DNA from: Asanoa sp040654855
Lineage (GTDB): Bacteria; Actinomycetota; Actinomycetes; Mycobacteriales; Micromonosporaceae
Assembly (NCBI RefSeq): GCF_040654855.1
Contig: NZ_JBFAIU010000113.1
Span: forward strand, 1 to 21,402
Direction: 5' to 3'
Length of the DNA stretch: 21,402 nt
Shown here: positions 7,633-16,819 of the stretch, piece by piece
Position numbering within the stretch: position 1 is the first letter of the stretch
Layout of the letters: each line of letters opens with the position of its first letter
The notes under the pieces: generated by a model
Told to the model about the DNA's origin: nothing
Seen by the model: the letters and a program-made list of their open reading frames with translations, nothing else
Databases searched by the model: none
Translations under genes and position numbers: made by a program

Positions 7633-10605
7633 TCAGGGTCCGGTACTGCCGTGAGCGGGCTTCAGCGCGACGAATCCCGCGACGGCGGCCGCCATCGCCA
7701 GCGCCGTCCTGGACTTGACCTTTCGCTTGCGCATGGCCGAGTTGACGTGTGCGTCGACCGTTCTGATGGAGAGCCCCAGCGCGTTGGCGATCTCTCGGTT
7801 GGTCCGACCAGTGGCCAGTAGGCGGACCACCTCCAACTCTCGCGGCGAGAGGTCGTCGCCGTAGCCCTGCGGACCCCTTCGTGGCCTCCTCCGTTGGCGG
7901 CCGTGCTCCGACAGCACACGTTGTATCCGTTCGGCGTCGCCATGCGCGCCCAGGTCGACCAGGTCCTGTCTGACCTGAGCCAGCAGGTGCACACCGTCGT
8001 CCGGGTGCGCGGTGGTGAGCAGGCAGCCGGCCTGGCGTTTGCGGGCCAGCAGCGCATCGTACGGCCTGGGCAGCGCCTGCCAGGTGTCTGCGGCCTGACC
8101 GTACAGCTCGGCTGCCCGCGTCGCCTCGCCGCGGCCTTCGGCGAGGATGGCCCGGCACACCAGGAGGGCGGCCTGCCCGGCCGGTGCCTGCCGGTCGCCA
8201 AGGTTCCGGGCGTAGGCGGTCACCAGCGCGGTCGCCTCGTTCATCCGGCCGGCCAACCAGAGTGCCTGTACGCGGACCGGCGCGAGGTCCGTGGCGTACA
8301 GCCAGATGTTCTTCTCGGTGACCAGCCGCAGGGGCTGTTCGGTCCACTCGAGCGCGTCCTCGATCCGGCCGGCCAACAGGTGCAGGCGGGCCAACCCGGC
8401 GGCCGGCGTCAGTGACGGATCGATGAGGACGCCACCGCCACGGCCCACCTCAACCGCTGATCGGAACGTCTGCTCCGCGTCTGCCCAGTCGCCGGCAGCG
8501 GTTTGCAGCAGACTGGTGATCAACAGTGAGTCCACCTGGATTGTCGGTTCGTCGTCGAGCCCGGCCAGCGCGGTGGCACGGTCGGCTAAGCCGTCCCAGG
8601 CGCCGGTGAACCAGTCCAGCCGTAGGTTGATCGACCGGCATTGGTCCTGCAGCCGCTGGTATCCGTGCGTCCGCGCCAGCCGGGTGGCCAGCGTGATGCG
8701 ATGGCGGGCCTCGTCGTAGCGGCCCCACTGCATCGCCGCCTCGCCCAGGTTGGCGTTGCCGCGGGCGATCTGGGACAGCTCGTCCGGGGTACCCCCCTCG
8801 GTCGGGAATACCGCGGCGGAGGCCCAGCCGGCGTCGTCGCCCAGCACCAGCAGGATGGTGGCCCGGTCGGCGTGCACCGCCAAGCGGTTGGGCGCTGGCG
8901 TCGAGGGGTCAGCCACGATGTTGGCCGCCCGGTCCAGCCAGCGCCGGTAGTCGCCGGCCGAACTGTGGGTGGTGCTGAGCCAGCTGAGCATGATCGTCGC
9001 GTGCAGGTCGTCCAACGGCCGCTCGGCGAGGTCCGGGATGGCTCGCTCCAGCGCCAGGTAGGCCGCGGCGAACTCGCCGGTGTGCAGCAGCATCCGTCCC
9101 AACTGCCAGCCGACCAGGCCGCGCTCGGTGGAGGTGAGGGCGGGATCGTCGCGGACCCGACGCAGCACCTCGACCAGGTCGCGCAGGAGCCCTTGGTCGA
9201 CCCAGACCATCAGGAGAGGCATCTTGCCCATCAACCGAACCACTGTGGCGGCCGGCAGGTCGACGCGGGTCAGCACCTCGTGGAGCATGCCCGCGACGGT
9301 TCGCGGGTCGCCGGAGGACATGGCCAGATCGGCAGCCTGCTCGGCGTATCGGCACCACTCGTCGACCGCACGTGCCTCCCGGAAATGCCGCTGCAATTGG
9401 ACGACCGGCGGCCGCGAGAGACCCTCCAGCACCTGGCCGGCGCGCAGGTGCGCGCTGCGGCGTTGCCGAATCGGGATCGACTCGTACACCGCCCGGCAAG
9501 CCAGGGCGTGTTGGAAGGACAGCCGTCCAAGCGCGTCCTCCTGCAGCAGCCGACTGTCCAACGCCTCGACGACCGCCTGCGGGCACTGGCTCTCCGACAG
9601 GTCACACACCGCCAGCAGGATCGCCTCCTCGACCGGATCGCCAAGCACCGCGGCCGCCCGCAACACCTCCTGCGCCGGCGCGCTCAACCGATCCACGCGT
9701 TCCAACACCGCATCCCGCACACTGGGCGGCACCGCGATGTCCTCCACCGCCCGCCGGAGCCACTCGCCGTCCTGGGTCACCAGGTCCGCCCGGTCGCACA
9801 GCAACCGCACCGACTCCTCGATCGCCAGCGGCAACCCGTCGGTATGCTCCCGCAGGAACGCGGCGAACGCCGTGGAAACCGGTTCGTCGTCCAACATGGA
9901 CGACACCAGCCGTCCGGTTTCCGGCACATCCAACGGGGCCAACTGCACGCGCAGCCGGGCCATTCCCTCGGGCAACCGGCTAGCCAACCACCGCAGCGAG
10001 GAGTCGGCTGGCACATCCTCCGGCCGATATGTCAATACCAGGCTCGGCTTCGGTGCGCGGCGCGCCGTCAGGAACAACAGGAACTCCAGCGTCGCTTCAT
10101 CCGCCCGGTGCACGTCCTCCAGCACCAACACCCGCAAACCCAACCGGTCCAGAACCTCGGCCACCGCTCGGAACAACCGGTGTCGCGCCGCCGTCGGTTC
10201 CGTCAGCGGCTCCGGCGCCGGCGCCAAACCGGCCATCCACTCCGGGAACAACGGCCGCAACGCACCGCCCAACGGGCTCAGCCCCAACCCATCGACCCGG
10301 TCGACCGCGCTGGTCAGCGCCTCCACCACCGGCCCGAGGGTGAACGGCTGCCGGAACGGCGGGCACGTCCCTACGAGCACCCGTCCCGACTGCGGAGGCG
10401 ACGCGGCAGCGAGCAGTTCCCGGACCAGCCGGCTCTTGCCCATCCCCGCTTCGCCCTCGATCAGTACCGCCGCCGGCCCCCCGGCGAGCAACTGTGTGAT
10501 GGCGGACAGCTCGCGGTCACGACCCGTGAAACGCGGCGCCCGAACCGACGACGAGCCCGCCGGTCGCCCGCCGCCGCCCCCACCGCCACGGGATCTTGTA
10601 TCCAT
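7633..10605 (-). CDS. LAL-type LuxR-family ATP-binding transcriptional regulator
   Basis: A 990-residue cytoplasmic regulator of the MalT/LAL class. It begins at ATG 10605 with a Gly-rich, low-complexity N-terminus. The AAA-type ATPase module carries Walker A GEAGMGKS (residues 51-58) and Walker B LRVLVLEDVHRADE (about 156-169). A long helical, tetratricopeptide-like middle follows (about 380-890, Ala/Leu/Arg-rich with repeated W-A-D and G-R-x-D-E-A pairs). The LuxR helix-turn-helix is at the C-terminus (LSPRELEVVRLLATGRTNRE, then IANALGLSIRTVDAHV, about 920-965). Such regulators sense a small molecule or partner in the helical region and activate nearby genes. Here it is divergent from the subtilase unit (11015-15401) and upstream of the mannosyltransferase, so both are candidate targets. 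No obvious Shine-Dalgarno lies in the AT-rich leader, so the mRNA may be nearly leaderless. Length and domain order are normal for the class. Confidence 0.93.
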   Translation of the reverse strand: MDTRSRGGGGGGGRPAGSSSVRAPRFTGRDRELSAITQLLAGGPAAVLIEGEAGMGKSRLVRELLAAASPPQSGRVLVGTCPPFRQPFTLGPVVEALTSAVDRVDGLGLSPLGGALRPLFPEWMAGLAPAPEPLTEPTAARHRLFRAVAEVLDRLGLRVLVLEDVHRADEATLEFLLFLTARRAPKPSLVLTYRPEDVPADSSLRWLASRLPEGMARLRVQLAPLDVPETGRLVSSMLDDEPVSTAFAAFLREHTDGLPLAIEESVRLLCDRADLVTQDGEWLRRAVEDIAVPPSVRDAVLERVDRLSAPAQEVLRAAAVLGDPVEEAILLAVCDLSESQCPQAVVEALDSRLLQEDALGRLSFQHALACRAVYESIPIRQRRSAHLRAGQVLEGLSRPPVVQLQRHFREARAVDEWCRYAEQAADLAMSSGDPRTVAGMLHEVLTRVDLPAATVVRLMGKMPLLMVWVDQGLLRDLVEVLRRVRDDPALTSTERGLVGWQLGRMLLHTGEFAAAYLALERAIPDLAERPLDDLHATIMLSWLSTTHSSAGDYRRWLDRAANIVADPSTPAPNRLAVHADRATILLVLGDDAGWASAAVFPTEGGTPDELSQIARGNANLGEAAMQWGRYDEARHRITLATRLARTHGYQRLQDQCRSINLRLDWFTGAWDGLADRATALAGLDDEPTIQVDSLLITSLLQTAAGDWADAEQTFRSAVEVGRGGGVLIDPSLTPAAGLARLHLLAGRIEDALEWTEQPLRLVTEKNIWLYATDLAPVRVQALWLAGRMNEATALVTAYARNLGDRQAPAGQAALLVCRAILAEGRGEATRAAELYGQAADTWQALPRPYDALLARKRQAGCLLTTAHPDDGVHLLAQVRQDLVDLGAHGDAERIQRVLSEHGRQRRRPRRGPQGYGDDLSPRELEVVRLLATGRTNREIANALGLSIRTVDAHVNSAMRKRKVKSRTALAMAAAVAGFVALKPAHGSTGP

Positions 10606-10640
10606 TCAATTAATCTGAATATATATCGTGTCCGGGTCAA
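10603..10640 (-). promoter_or_regulatory. Candidate promoter and operator of the LAL regulator
   Basis: On the minus strand TTGACC (10640-10635) is followed 17 bases later by CAGATT, in an AT-rich stretch of about 30 bases that stands out sharply from the GC-rich surroundings. ATTCA-N7-TGAAT (10604-10620) is an inverted repeat overlapping the ATG, which could be an operator for self-control. The -10 match is only partial. Confidence 0.35.
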
Positions 10641-11014
10641 GGCTCTCGATCAGCTTGTAGTCGACAGGCTACTGTCCGGCCAGCCCGCGCGAGATCAAGA
10701 AGCCGCAGGTCGGACGCCGTGAACCCAGAGCGTCATTTATCTATGCATGACAAGGAACACAGAGCGCGCTTCGTACGAGGGTGGCGCTAGTAGTACATAT
10801 CGTCATGTTTGCATGCCTATATGTCCTGTCAAGAACGTGGTAAACCTCGCGGCCGGACTCCACGGCAGATCGAGGCCTCGGCCGAGCGGCGTCGGGCCGG
10901 CCGGATCGGTGGGCCGGCCATCGATGAAACCACTAGGTAATTCTTCGAATATGCGGCGGCATCCATTGGCTTGGATACTTCCTTCGCTACCTGCGTCGCG
11001 AGGGGGCATCGCGG
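10606..11014. other. Divergent intergenic region, no gene seen, comparatively AT-rich
   Basis: About 409 bases separate the regulator start from the small acidic ORF. It holds AT-rich patches (10604-10630, 10733-10750, 10790-10835 and 10925-10985) and several TGCATGAC/TTGCATGCC-like words (10742-10749, 10810-10818). These could be promoter or regulator-binding sites for the plus-strand unit. A plus-strand open frame at 10747-11046 has no ribosome site, and its residues resemble no protein. Nothing else can be supported. Confidence 0.5.
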
Positions 11015-11203
11015 ATGACCGAAGCAGCAGATTCTACGTCCACTGAGGACTCCAGCGCGGATCCGGCCGCACCGGTCGAGGTCGGGGATCCTCCCGCCGG
11101 TGATGACCTGACCGCCGGTGACGCCCCGACCACAGGGGGACGGACCGGCGGCGGTGACCGGGCATCCGTCAGCGACGACTACGACGGCTACCAGCGACTG
11201 TGA
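11015..11203 (+). CDS. Small acidic 62-residue hypothetical protein
   Basis: ATG 11015 has an AGGGGG box eight bases upstream, a good actinomycete ribosome site. The product is small, disordered-looking and strongly acidic, with about 14 Asp/Glu against 3 Arg and no Cys, Lys or hydrophobic core. It is rich in Ala, Thr, Gly, Pro and Ser, and ends VSDDYDGYQRL, where the aromatic residues cluster. It has no signal peptide. The stop lies 85 bases before the subtilase ATG on the same strand, so the two may be co-transcribed. It could be a peptide partner, a modified-peptide precursor or a chance frame. The clear ribosome site and aromatic C-terminus favour a real gene. No family recognised. Confidence 0.45.
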   Translation: MTEAADSTSTEDSSADPAAPVEVGDPPAGDDLTAGDAPTTGGRTGGGDRASVSDDYDGYQRL

Positions 11204-11288
11204 GCCAGCCGTGCGGTCCACATTAGGCAGTAAGGGCACCGGACACCCCGGGCTGCTCTGTGTCGCCGATATCGAGAAAGGACCCTGC

Positions 11289-14200
11289 ATGTTCGTGCAC
11301 GAGGGGCCACCCGGAGTGGCCCGAGGAAGATTGCGGTCGGCGCTTACCATCGCGGCGACCGCTCTCGCCATGGTGGTCACCGCAGTGGGGCCGGGCGCCG
11401 CACAGACGGCGTACGCCGCGGCGCCGGACGGAGGCGGCGTCGGAACCGGGACGCAGGCGTCGCAGAAGATCACCGCCGAGGCGACGAAGCAGCTCACGGC
11501 GAACAAGAACGCCGACTTCTGGATCAAGTTCGCCGCGAAGGCGGACCTCGCGCCGGCCTACAAGATCGCCGACAGCGACAAGCGCGGGCAGTACGTGTAC
11601 GACGCGCTGCGCGCCACCGCGAAGCAGTCGCAGTCCGCCGTGATCGCCCAGCTCGACGCCACAGGCGCCGACTACGAGAGCTTCTGGATCAACAACTCGA
11701 TCTACGTCGAGGACGGCACTCTCGACCTGGCGCAGCGCGTCGCCGCGTCGAGCACCGTCGCCGGCGTCCACCAGCAATTCGCGATGGCGGAAGTCAAGCC
11801 GGTGATGTCCAAGCCAGCCGGTCCCAAGACGACGGCCGCCGTGGAGTGGGGCGTCGCCGCGATCAACGCCCCAGAGGTCTGGGACAGGGGGGCCACGGGC
11901 GAGGGGATCACCGTCGCGAGCTTTGACACCGGCGTGGACGTGACGCACCCGGCGCTGCGGTCGAAGTACCGCGGCACGAACCCGGACGGTTCGCTCAGCA
12001 ACGACTACAACTGGTTCGACATCCCCGACACCTGTGGCGGCGCGCCTTGCCCCAGCGCCGGCGAGCACGGCACGCACACCACGGGCACGATGGTGGGCCA
12101 GGACGGGGCCAACCAGATCGGCGTCGCACCGGGTGCGAAGTGGATCGCCGCGAACTGCATCGACAACGACGGCTGCTCGTTCGACGACTACCTGGCCGAC
12201 GCACAGTGGTTCCTCGCACCGACCCGCATGGACGGCAGCGACGCGGACCCGGCGATGCGTCCCGACATCATCAACAACTCCTGGGGCATTCCGCCGGGCG
12301 TCGACCTTCCCGAGGACTGGATGAGCGCCGAGACCCAGGCATGGAACGCCTCGGGCATCTTCGGCTCCTGGGCGGCCGGTAACGAGGGCCCGTCCTGCTC
12401 GACCACCCGCTTCCCCGGCGAGTTCACGCACACCTACGCCACCGGCGCGTACGACATCAACGGCAACATCGCGAGCTTCTCGTCTCGTGGTCCGGGGCGG
12501 GAGAACGAGCTCAAGCCGAACATCGCGGCCCCGGGCGTGAACGTGCGCTCGTCGATCCCGGGTGGCTACGGCAACGCTTCGGGCACCTCGATGGCCGCGC
12601 CACACCTGGCGGGCGCCATCGCGCTGCTGTGGAGTGCCTCGCCGGCGATGTACCGCGACGTCGAGGGCACCAAGGCGCTGCTCGACGGGACCGCGGTGGA
12701 CACCGCGGACACGAGCTGCGGCGGCACCGCGGCGGACAACAACGTGTGGGGCGAGGGCAAGCTCGACGTCGCGGCGCTGGTGGAGGCCGCGCCGACCACG
12801 GGCGTCGGCACTCTCGCGGGCACCGTGACGGACACCGAAGGTGCCCCGATCGCGGGTGCCCGTGTCGTGGCCGACGGCGACGATTCGGATCGCACTGTCC
12901 TCACGGGCGCGGACGGCACCTACACCGCCAGCCTGCCCGTGGGCGACTACGACGTCTCGGCCAGCGCGTTCGGCTACCAGACCAAGTCGGCGACCGCGAC
13001 CATCACCGAGGACGCGACCACCACGGTCAACCTGACACTCGCGGCGGCGCGGTCGCACAAGGTGTCGGGGACCGTCACGGCCGCCGGCGCCCCCGTCGGT
13101 GGTGCGACGGTCACGATCGCGTCGGAGATCGAGCCCGTCACGACGGGTGCCGACGGCACGTTCGCGTTCCCGTCGGTCCCGGAAGGCACGTACGAGCTGG
13201 CGGTGACGGCGGGAAGTTGCAACGCTCCGTTCGCCCGCCAGGTCGTGGTCGACGGCGACGAGACGGTGCCCGTCGCGCTCGCTCCCAAGAAGGACGCGTT
13301 CGGCTACACCTGCGCGGTCTCCGAGGGCGGGTACCTGCGGGGAACCACCCGGACACCGCTCTCCGGTGACGACGAGAGCGCGACGGTGGCCCTGCCGTTC
13401 AACTTCCCGTTCTACTACGGAACGTACGACAAGGCGTTCGTGTCGACCAACGGGTACCTGAACTTCCTCGCCGCGAACTCTGTCTTCACCAACGGATCCA
13501 TCCCCAGTACGCCCGTGCCCAACGCGGCTGTCTACCCCTTGTGGGACGACCTGTTGATCGATGCGCAGTCGGGCCTCTACACCGGTGCGACCACGGTGGG
13601 CGGCAAGGAGGCGTTCACGATCGAGTGGCGTGACGTGTTCCCACTCAACTCGAGCGACACCCGCTTCTCGTTCTCGGCGACACTCGTGTCCGACGGCACG
13701 ATCATCACGGGCTATGGTCCGGGCGCCGCGGACGACCGCACCCAGGGCAACTCGGCCACGATCGGCATCGAGAACGAGGCCGGCTCCGGCGCACTTGCGT
13801 ACTCGTTCAACACCGTCGCCACCCACGAGGGTCTGACGATCACCTACGACGCTCCGTCCATGGGAACCGTCACCGGAGTGATCCGCGACTTCAACACCAA
13901 GGCGCCGATCCAGGGCGCCACGGTCACCGCCACCAACCGGGCGGACGGGGCCGAGCGCGTCGCGACCACGGGCGCCGACGGCGCGTACTCGCTGAACCTG
14001 CTTCTCGGCAGCTACGACATCCTGATCGAAGCCGACGGGTACGAGAGCGCGACGAGGGTGGCGAACCTGACGGAGGAGGGCGAGGTGCTGACCCGCAGCG
14101 CCCAGCTCAACGCCGGCCGGATCGCGGTCAGCAAGGAGTCCATCGCGGCGACGCTCGGAATGGGCGAGTCGGTCACCCGGACCTTCCAGGTGTCGAACAC

Positions 14201-15401
14201 GGGCTCGGCCCCTGTCCAGGTCGACCTCGGCGCCGGTGGCGGGTCGTTCGTGCCGCTCGGCTCGACGACGGCCGGCACCGCGGTGATCAAGGGCATCGAG
14301 GGCCAGGCGACCGTCGCCAGGTCGACGAAGCCCAAGGGGTCGCTCAGCACGTCCAAGGGGCGGCTGTCGACGTCGGGCGCCAAGCCGGGTGCGTCGGTCA
14401 CACCGCGGGCGGCAGCCATCCCGCTCGCCGAGCAGACCATCACCCACTCGGCGTCGCAGGAGATCACGACCGGGAACTCGGCCTCGTGCAACAACGGTCT
14501 CCAGACCCAGGACAACAAGTACCTGCGGACGTTCAAGCTGAGCGACTTCGGCATCACCGGGTCGTTCGACGTCTCCCAGGTGCAGTTCGGTGTCGAGACG
14601 ACAACGTCCGCCCAGCCGCTCTCGGTCAACCTGTACTCGCTCGCGGGTGACCTCCGCTACGCGAACATGACGCCGCTCGGCAGCACGGACTTCACGGCCG
14701 CCGCGGACGCGGACGGCACGATCGTCACGGTCCCGGTCGAGGGATCCGTTCCGGCGGGTGGCACCCTCGTGGTTGAGGTCGACGTGCCGGCCGGCGGCTG
14801 GTTCTTCATCGGCTCCAACGACCAGGGCCAGACGGCGCCCAGCTACATCTCGTCGAACGCGTGCAGCATCACTGAGCCGACCGACACGGCCGACATCGAC
14901 TTCCCCGGCATGCACCTGGTGATGAACGTCGCCGGTGAGTCCGCCGGCGGCGGAGGTGTCGGGTGGCTCGACGTGCAGCCGGCAACGGTGACCCTCCAGC
15001 CGGGCGCTCGCGTCCAGGTGACGTCCATGATGACGGCGAACGTCGACCAGCCCGGCACATACGAGGCCTCGATCGGGCTCCGCGCCAACACGCCGTACGA
15101 CGAACCTTCGGTCTCGGCCACGATGACCGTCAAGCGTCCCGCTGGGTGGGGCAAGATCACGGGCACGATCACAGGCGCGGGGACGCCGCTGGAGGGAGCT
15201 GTCGTCCACATCGACGGGCTCGCCTACGACGCCACGCTGATCACGGGCGCCGACGGCACCTACGCGTACTGGATGGCCGCTTCGAACGCTCCGGTCCAAC
15301 TGACGGTGGCCGCCAACGGCTACGTGCCCCAAACCAGAAAGGCGCAGATCATCAACGGTCAGACGACGGTGTACGACTTCAACCTGACACGACTGCCATG
15401 A
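11289..15401 (+). CDS. Secreted bacillopeptidase F-like subtilase (S8) with regulatory-like beta domains
   Basis: A 1370-residue exported serine protease. ATG 11289 has AAAGGA six bases upstream. The signal peptide spans about residues 1-44 (RGRLRSALTIAATALAMVV core, ending AYAAA). A propeptide/I9-like region at about 75-165 contains YVYDALRATAKQSQ and a VEDGTLD segment. The S8 catalytic domain spans about 185-555: Asp213 (SFDTGVD), His260 (EHGTHTTGT), oxyanion Asn365 (AAGNEGPS) and Ser434 (SGTSMAAPH). Then come two carboxypeptidase-regulatory-like beta sandwiches (GTLAGTVTDTEGAPIAGA and VSGTVTAAGAPVGGATV), a sheet domain with LPFNFPFYYGTYDKAFVS, a third regulatory-like domain (TGVIRDFNTKAPIQGATV), a flexible Ser/Lys linker with 'STKPKGSLSTSKGRLSTSG', a CARDB-like segment (RTFQVSNTGSAPVQVDL) and a final regulatory-like domain. 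It probably degrades extracellular protein. A strong terminator follows. All catalytic residues are present. Confidence 0.93.
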   Translation: MFVHEGPPGVARGRLRSALTIAATALAMVVTAVGPGAAQTAYAAAPDGGGVGTGTQASQKITAEATKQLTANKNADFWIKFAAKADLAPAYKIADSDKRGQYVYDALRATAKQSQSAVIAQLDATGADYESFWINNSIYVEDGTLDLAQRVAASSTVAGVHQQFAMAEVKPVMSKPAGPKTTAAVEWGVAAINAPEVWDRGATGEGITVASFDTGVDVTHPALRSKYRGTNPDGSLSNDYNWFDIPDTCGGAPCPSAGEHGTHTTGTMVGQDGANQIGVAPGAKWIAANCIDNDGCSFDDYLADAQWFLAPTRMDGSDADPAMRPDIINNSWGIPPGVDLPEDWMSAETQAWNASGIFGSWAAGNEGPSCSTTRFPGEFTHTYATGAYDINGNIASFSSRGPGRENELKPNIAAPGVNVRSSIPGGYGNASGTSMAAPHLAGAIALLWSASPAMYRDVEGTKALLDGTAVDTADTSCGGTAADNNVWGEGKLDVAALVEAAPTTGVGTLAGTVTDTEGAPIAGARVVADGDDSDRTVLTGADGTYTASLPVGDYDVSASAFGYQTKSATATITEDATTTVNLTLAAARSHKVSGTVTAAGAPVGGATVTIASEIEPVTTGADGTFAFPSVPEGTYELAVTAGSCNAPFARQVVVDGDETVPVALAPKKDAFGYTCAVSEGGYLRGTTRTPLSGDDESATVALPFNFPFYYGTYDKAFVSTNGYLNFLAANSVFTNGSIPSTPVPNAAVYPLWDDLLIDAQSGLYTGATTVGGKEAFTIEWRDVFPLNSSDTRFSFSATLVSDGTIITGYGPGAADDRTQGNSATIGIENEAGSGALAYSFNTVATHEGLTITYDAPSMGTVTGVIRDFNTKAPIQGATVTATNRADGAERVATTGADGAYSLNLLLGSYDILIEADGYESATRVANLTEEGEVLTRSAQLNAGRIAVSKESIAATLGMGESVTRTFQVSNTGSAPVQVDLGAGGGSFVPLGSTTAGTAVIKGIEGQATVARSTKPKGSLSTSKGRLSTSGAKPGASVTPRAAAIPLAEQTITHSASQEITTGNSASCNNGLQTQDNKYLRTFKLSDFGITGSFDVSQVQFGVETTTSAQPLSVNLYSLAGDLRYANMTPLGSTDFTAAADADGTIVTVPVEGSVPAGGTLVVEVDVPAGGWFFIGSNDQGQTAPSYISSNACSITEPTDTADIDFPGMHLVMNVAGESAGGGGVGWLDVQPATVTLQPGARVQVTSMMTANVDQPGTYEASIGLRANTPYDEPSVSATMTVKRPAGWGKITGTITGAGTPLEGAVVHIDGLAYDATLITGADGTYAYWMAASNAPVQLTVAANGYVPQTRKAQIINGQTTVYDFNLTRLP

Positions 15402-15419
15402 CCTGATCGACAGTTCCGA

Positions 15420-15461
15420 GACGAAGGGCCCGGCCTCTGTGGGGAGGTCGGGCCCTTCGTC
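15420..15461 (+). terminator. Strong hairpin terminator after the subtilase gene
   Basis: A 17-base arm (15420-15436, GACGAAGGGCCCGGCCT) pairs with 15445-15461, with a single G-T wobble and an eight-base loop, 18 bases past the stop. It is clearly the end of the subtilase transcript. Confidence 0.88.
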
Positions 15462-15494
15462 GGGCGACCGAAATCGGCGGTTGTAGCGCGGTCA

Positions 15495-15562
15495 TAGCGC
15501 AGGTTCGAACCCTCGGCGGGTCACGCCGAGCATGGGAACGGGAGTTGATCAACGCCGACCTG
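15495..15562. repeat. Dispersed repeat, copy A
   Basis: Contains AGCGCAGGTTCGAAC directly followed by CGGCGGGTCACGCC, then GAGCATGGGAACGGGAG and ATCAACGCCGACCT. The second half matches copy B at 16931-16982 with about four differences over 48 bases. The first half matches copy C at 20043-20087. Differences do not preserve any reading frame (all amino-acid changing in the only open frame), so this looks non-coding. Confidence 0.75.
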
Positions 15563-15666
15563 GTAGTGGTGAGCGCATCATGGCGTTTGCCCAGCTCGTA
15601 GTCCGAGGTCCCGGGCCGTGAGGCGTTCGGGACCGAACGGGCTGGGGTAGGCTCTCGCCCGCAGGG

Positions 15667-16146
15667 TCAGGCCTGGCTTACGCGGTCGGTTCGGATTAGT
15701 ACGCCCAAGGCGAGGGGGCCTTGCTCGAGCACTTCGACGCCGTGGTCCTCATCGGTCGGCCACATCGTGACCAGGTATTCCAGGTAGTCCCCGAAGTCCT
15801 CGAGGTTGGATTTGGCGGGCCGCTGGTCCGTCTGCGCGTAGCAGATTCGAGCGCCGTAAAGGCCTGCTGGCAGGTGGAGGGGTTCCACCTCGTCTGGAAG
15901 TTGTGTGGCACCGGTGGTGGCCAGCTTCCCGGACGGCAGCGTGATGTCTGCTTCGACGACGTGATCGAAGGCGTAGAGCGGTGCGGCTGCTGCGCGCGTG
16001 GTCTGGACCGTAAGGGTCACGGGTACGAAGTCGTAGCGTGCGGTTCCCACCGCGATGCAGTGGCCTTCGGTCGCCTCAGCGTCGGAGATGACGAAAGTCA
16101 GATGGTCAGCATAGGGCTCCAATCGGTGGACCAGATGATCAGTCAC
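15667..16146 (-). CDS. Hypothetical 159-residue protein, beta-rich, unknown function
   Basis: Starts at GTG 16146 (MTDHLVHRLEPYADHLTFVI) with no clear ribosome site. It is cytoplasmic, with no signal peptide or membrane helix, and acidic (many Asp/Glu, especially in TMWPTDEDHGVEVLEQ). Alternating hydrophobic strands (VPVTLTVQTT, VVEADITLPSG, LYGARICYAQ) suggest a beta-sandwich, and the order 'D.VVEADI.LPSG...LPAG.Y..R..Y' recurs in actinobacterial hypothetical proteins I cannot name. It lies 64 bases after the next gene on the same strand and may share its transcript. A small standalone cytoplasmic protein of this shape could be an immunity or accessory protein, but nothing proves it. Confidence 0.72.
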   Translation of the reverse strand: MTDHLVHRLEPYADHLTFVISDAEATEGHCIAVGTARYDFVPVTLTVQTTRAAAAPLYAFDHVVEADITLPSGKLATTGATQLPDEVEPLHLPAGLYGARICYAQTDQRPAKSNLEDFGDYLEYLVTMWPTDEDHGVEVLEQGPLALGVLIRTDRVSQA

Positions 16147-16210
16147 GGCTGGACGCTATCAACGGGGTTCGCGATTCCGAGGGCGTGCTGCCTGCCGCAG
16201 CAGATGGACC

Positions 16211-16672
16211 TTACGAGCGTTCACGCTGCAGCGCGGCGAGCTCACGGCTCGGGAATGGCATGTCCCGCCATGCCCGCTGATAGCCGGCTTCGCCGTACTG
16301 GTCGAGGACTGTCTGGGCCATGCGCGCCGCGGCGGTGATGAGCGCGACGACTGGAACTCGTCCGGCCCAGCGTCGCTGTGCTCCGGCCCATGGGTCCTCC
16401 GCGTACTCGTCGGGAACGACAAGAATCTGGGCATACACGCGTTCGGCTGCGCCGGTGAAGACGAACACATGGGCGTGGGGTTCGTCGGACAGCCAGGCAA
16501 GCGAGGCGCTGGATCCGTGTCGCAGGTCGGCGGCCGCTTGGAGCAGGCTCTGCAGCCCGTGTCCGGTGTAGGACGTGGTCATCTCCAACACCTGGTTGTC
16601 GGCAACCCAGGTCAGCTTCGCCCAACCGGGTCCGACGATCTCCCAGCGCATATCAAACGACGCGACGTCCAC
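16211..16672 (-). CDS. Hypothetical 153-residue protein, unknown function
   Basis: Starts at GTG 16672 with a weak GGGAAAG box upstream; ATG 16651 is the alternative. A small alpha/beta protein without signal peptide or membrane segment. The N-terminal half is beta-rich (MRWEIVGPGWAKLTWVADNQ, VLEMTTSYTGHGLQSLLQAA). The middle is HAHVFVFTGAAERVYAQILV, and the C-terminal half is helical (VVALITAAARMAQTVLDQYG, EAGYQRAWRDMPFPSRELAA). Similar single-domain proteins are common as lone genes in actinomycetes, but I recognise no named family. It forms a likely two-gene unit with the 159-residue gene downstream. A GGCGGTC/GACCGCC hairpin sits just upstream at 16689-16712. Confidence 0.75.
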   Translation of the reverse strand: MDVASFDMRWEIVGPGWAKLTWVADNQVLEMTTSYTGHGLQSLLQAAADLRHGSSASLAWLSDEPHAHVFVFTGAAERVYAQILVVPDEYAEDPWAGAQRRWAGRVPVVALITAAARMAQTVLDQYGEAGYQRAWRDMPFPSRELAALQRERS

Positions 16673-16819
16673 GGCCAGTATCTTTCCCGGCGGTCAGCAA
16701 CGAGAGACCGCCAGGACCCTGCCTCGGACGAAGGACCGTTGAACTTCAACGCGTCGGTGGTGGCGTCACCGACCGGTGTATAAGGGGACGTTGGCGTCAG
16801 CAATCGATCCGCGGAGGCC

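Noticed and set aside
11223..15332. A continuous 1369-codon open frame antisense to the subtilase
   Set aside because: Its residues are Arg/Val/Gly/Asp-rich without any domain. It mirrors the high third-position GC of the sense gene, and the sense gene has all catalytic motifs.
15495..15520. tRNA gene around GCGCAGGTTCGAACCC
   Set aside because: A T-loop-like word only. No acceptor, D or anticodon arms can be paired in the flanks at any of the three sites.
15607..15634. GGTCCCG/CGGGACC hairpin as terminator of the 159-residue gene
   Set aside because: Seven-bp stem with a 14-base loop and no T-run; too weak to call.
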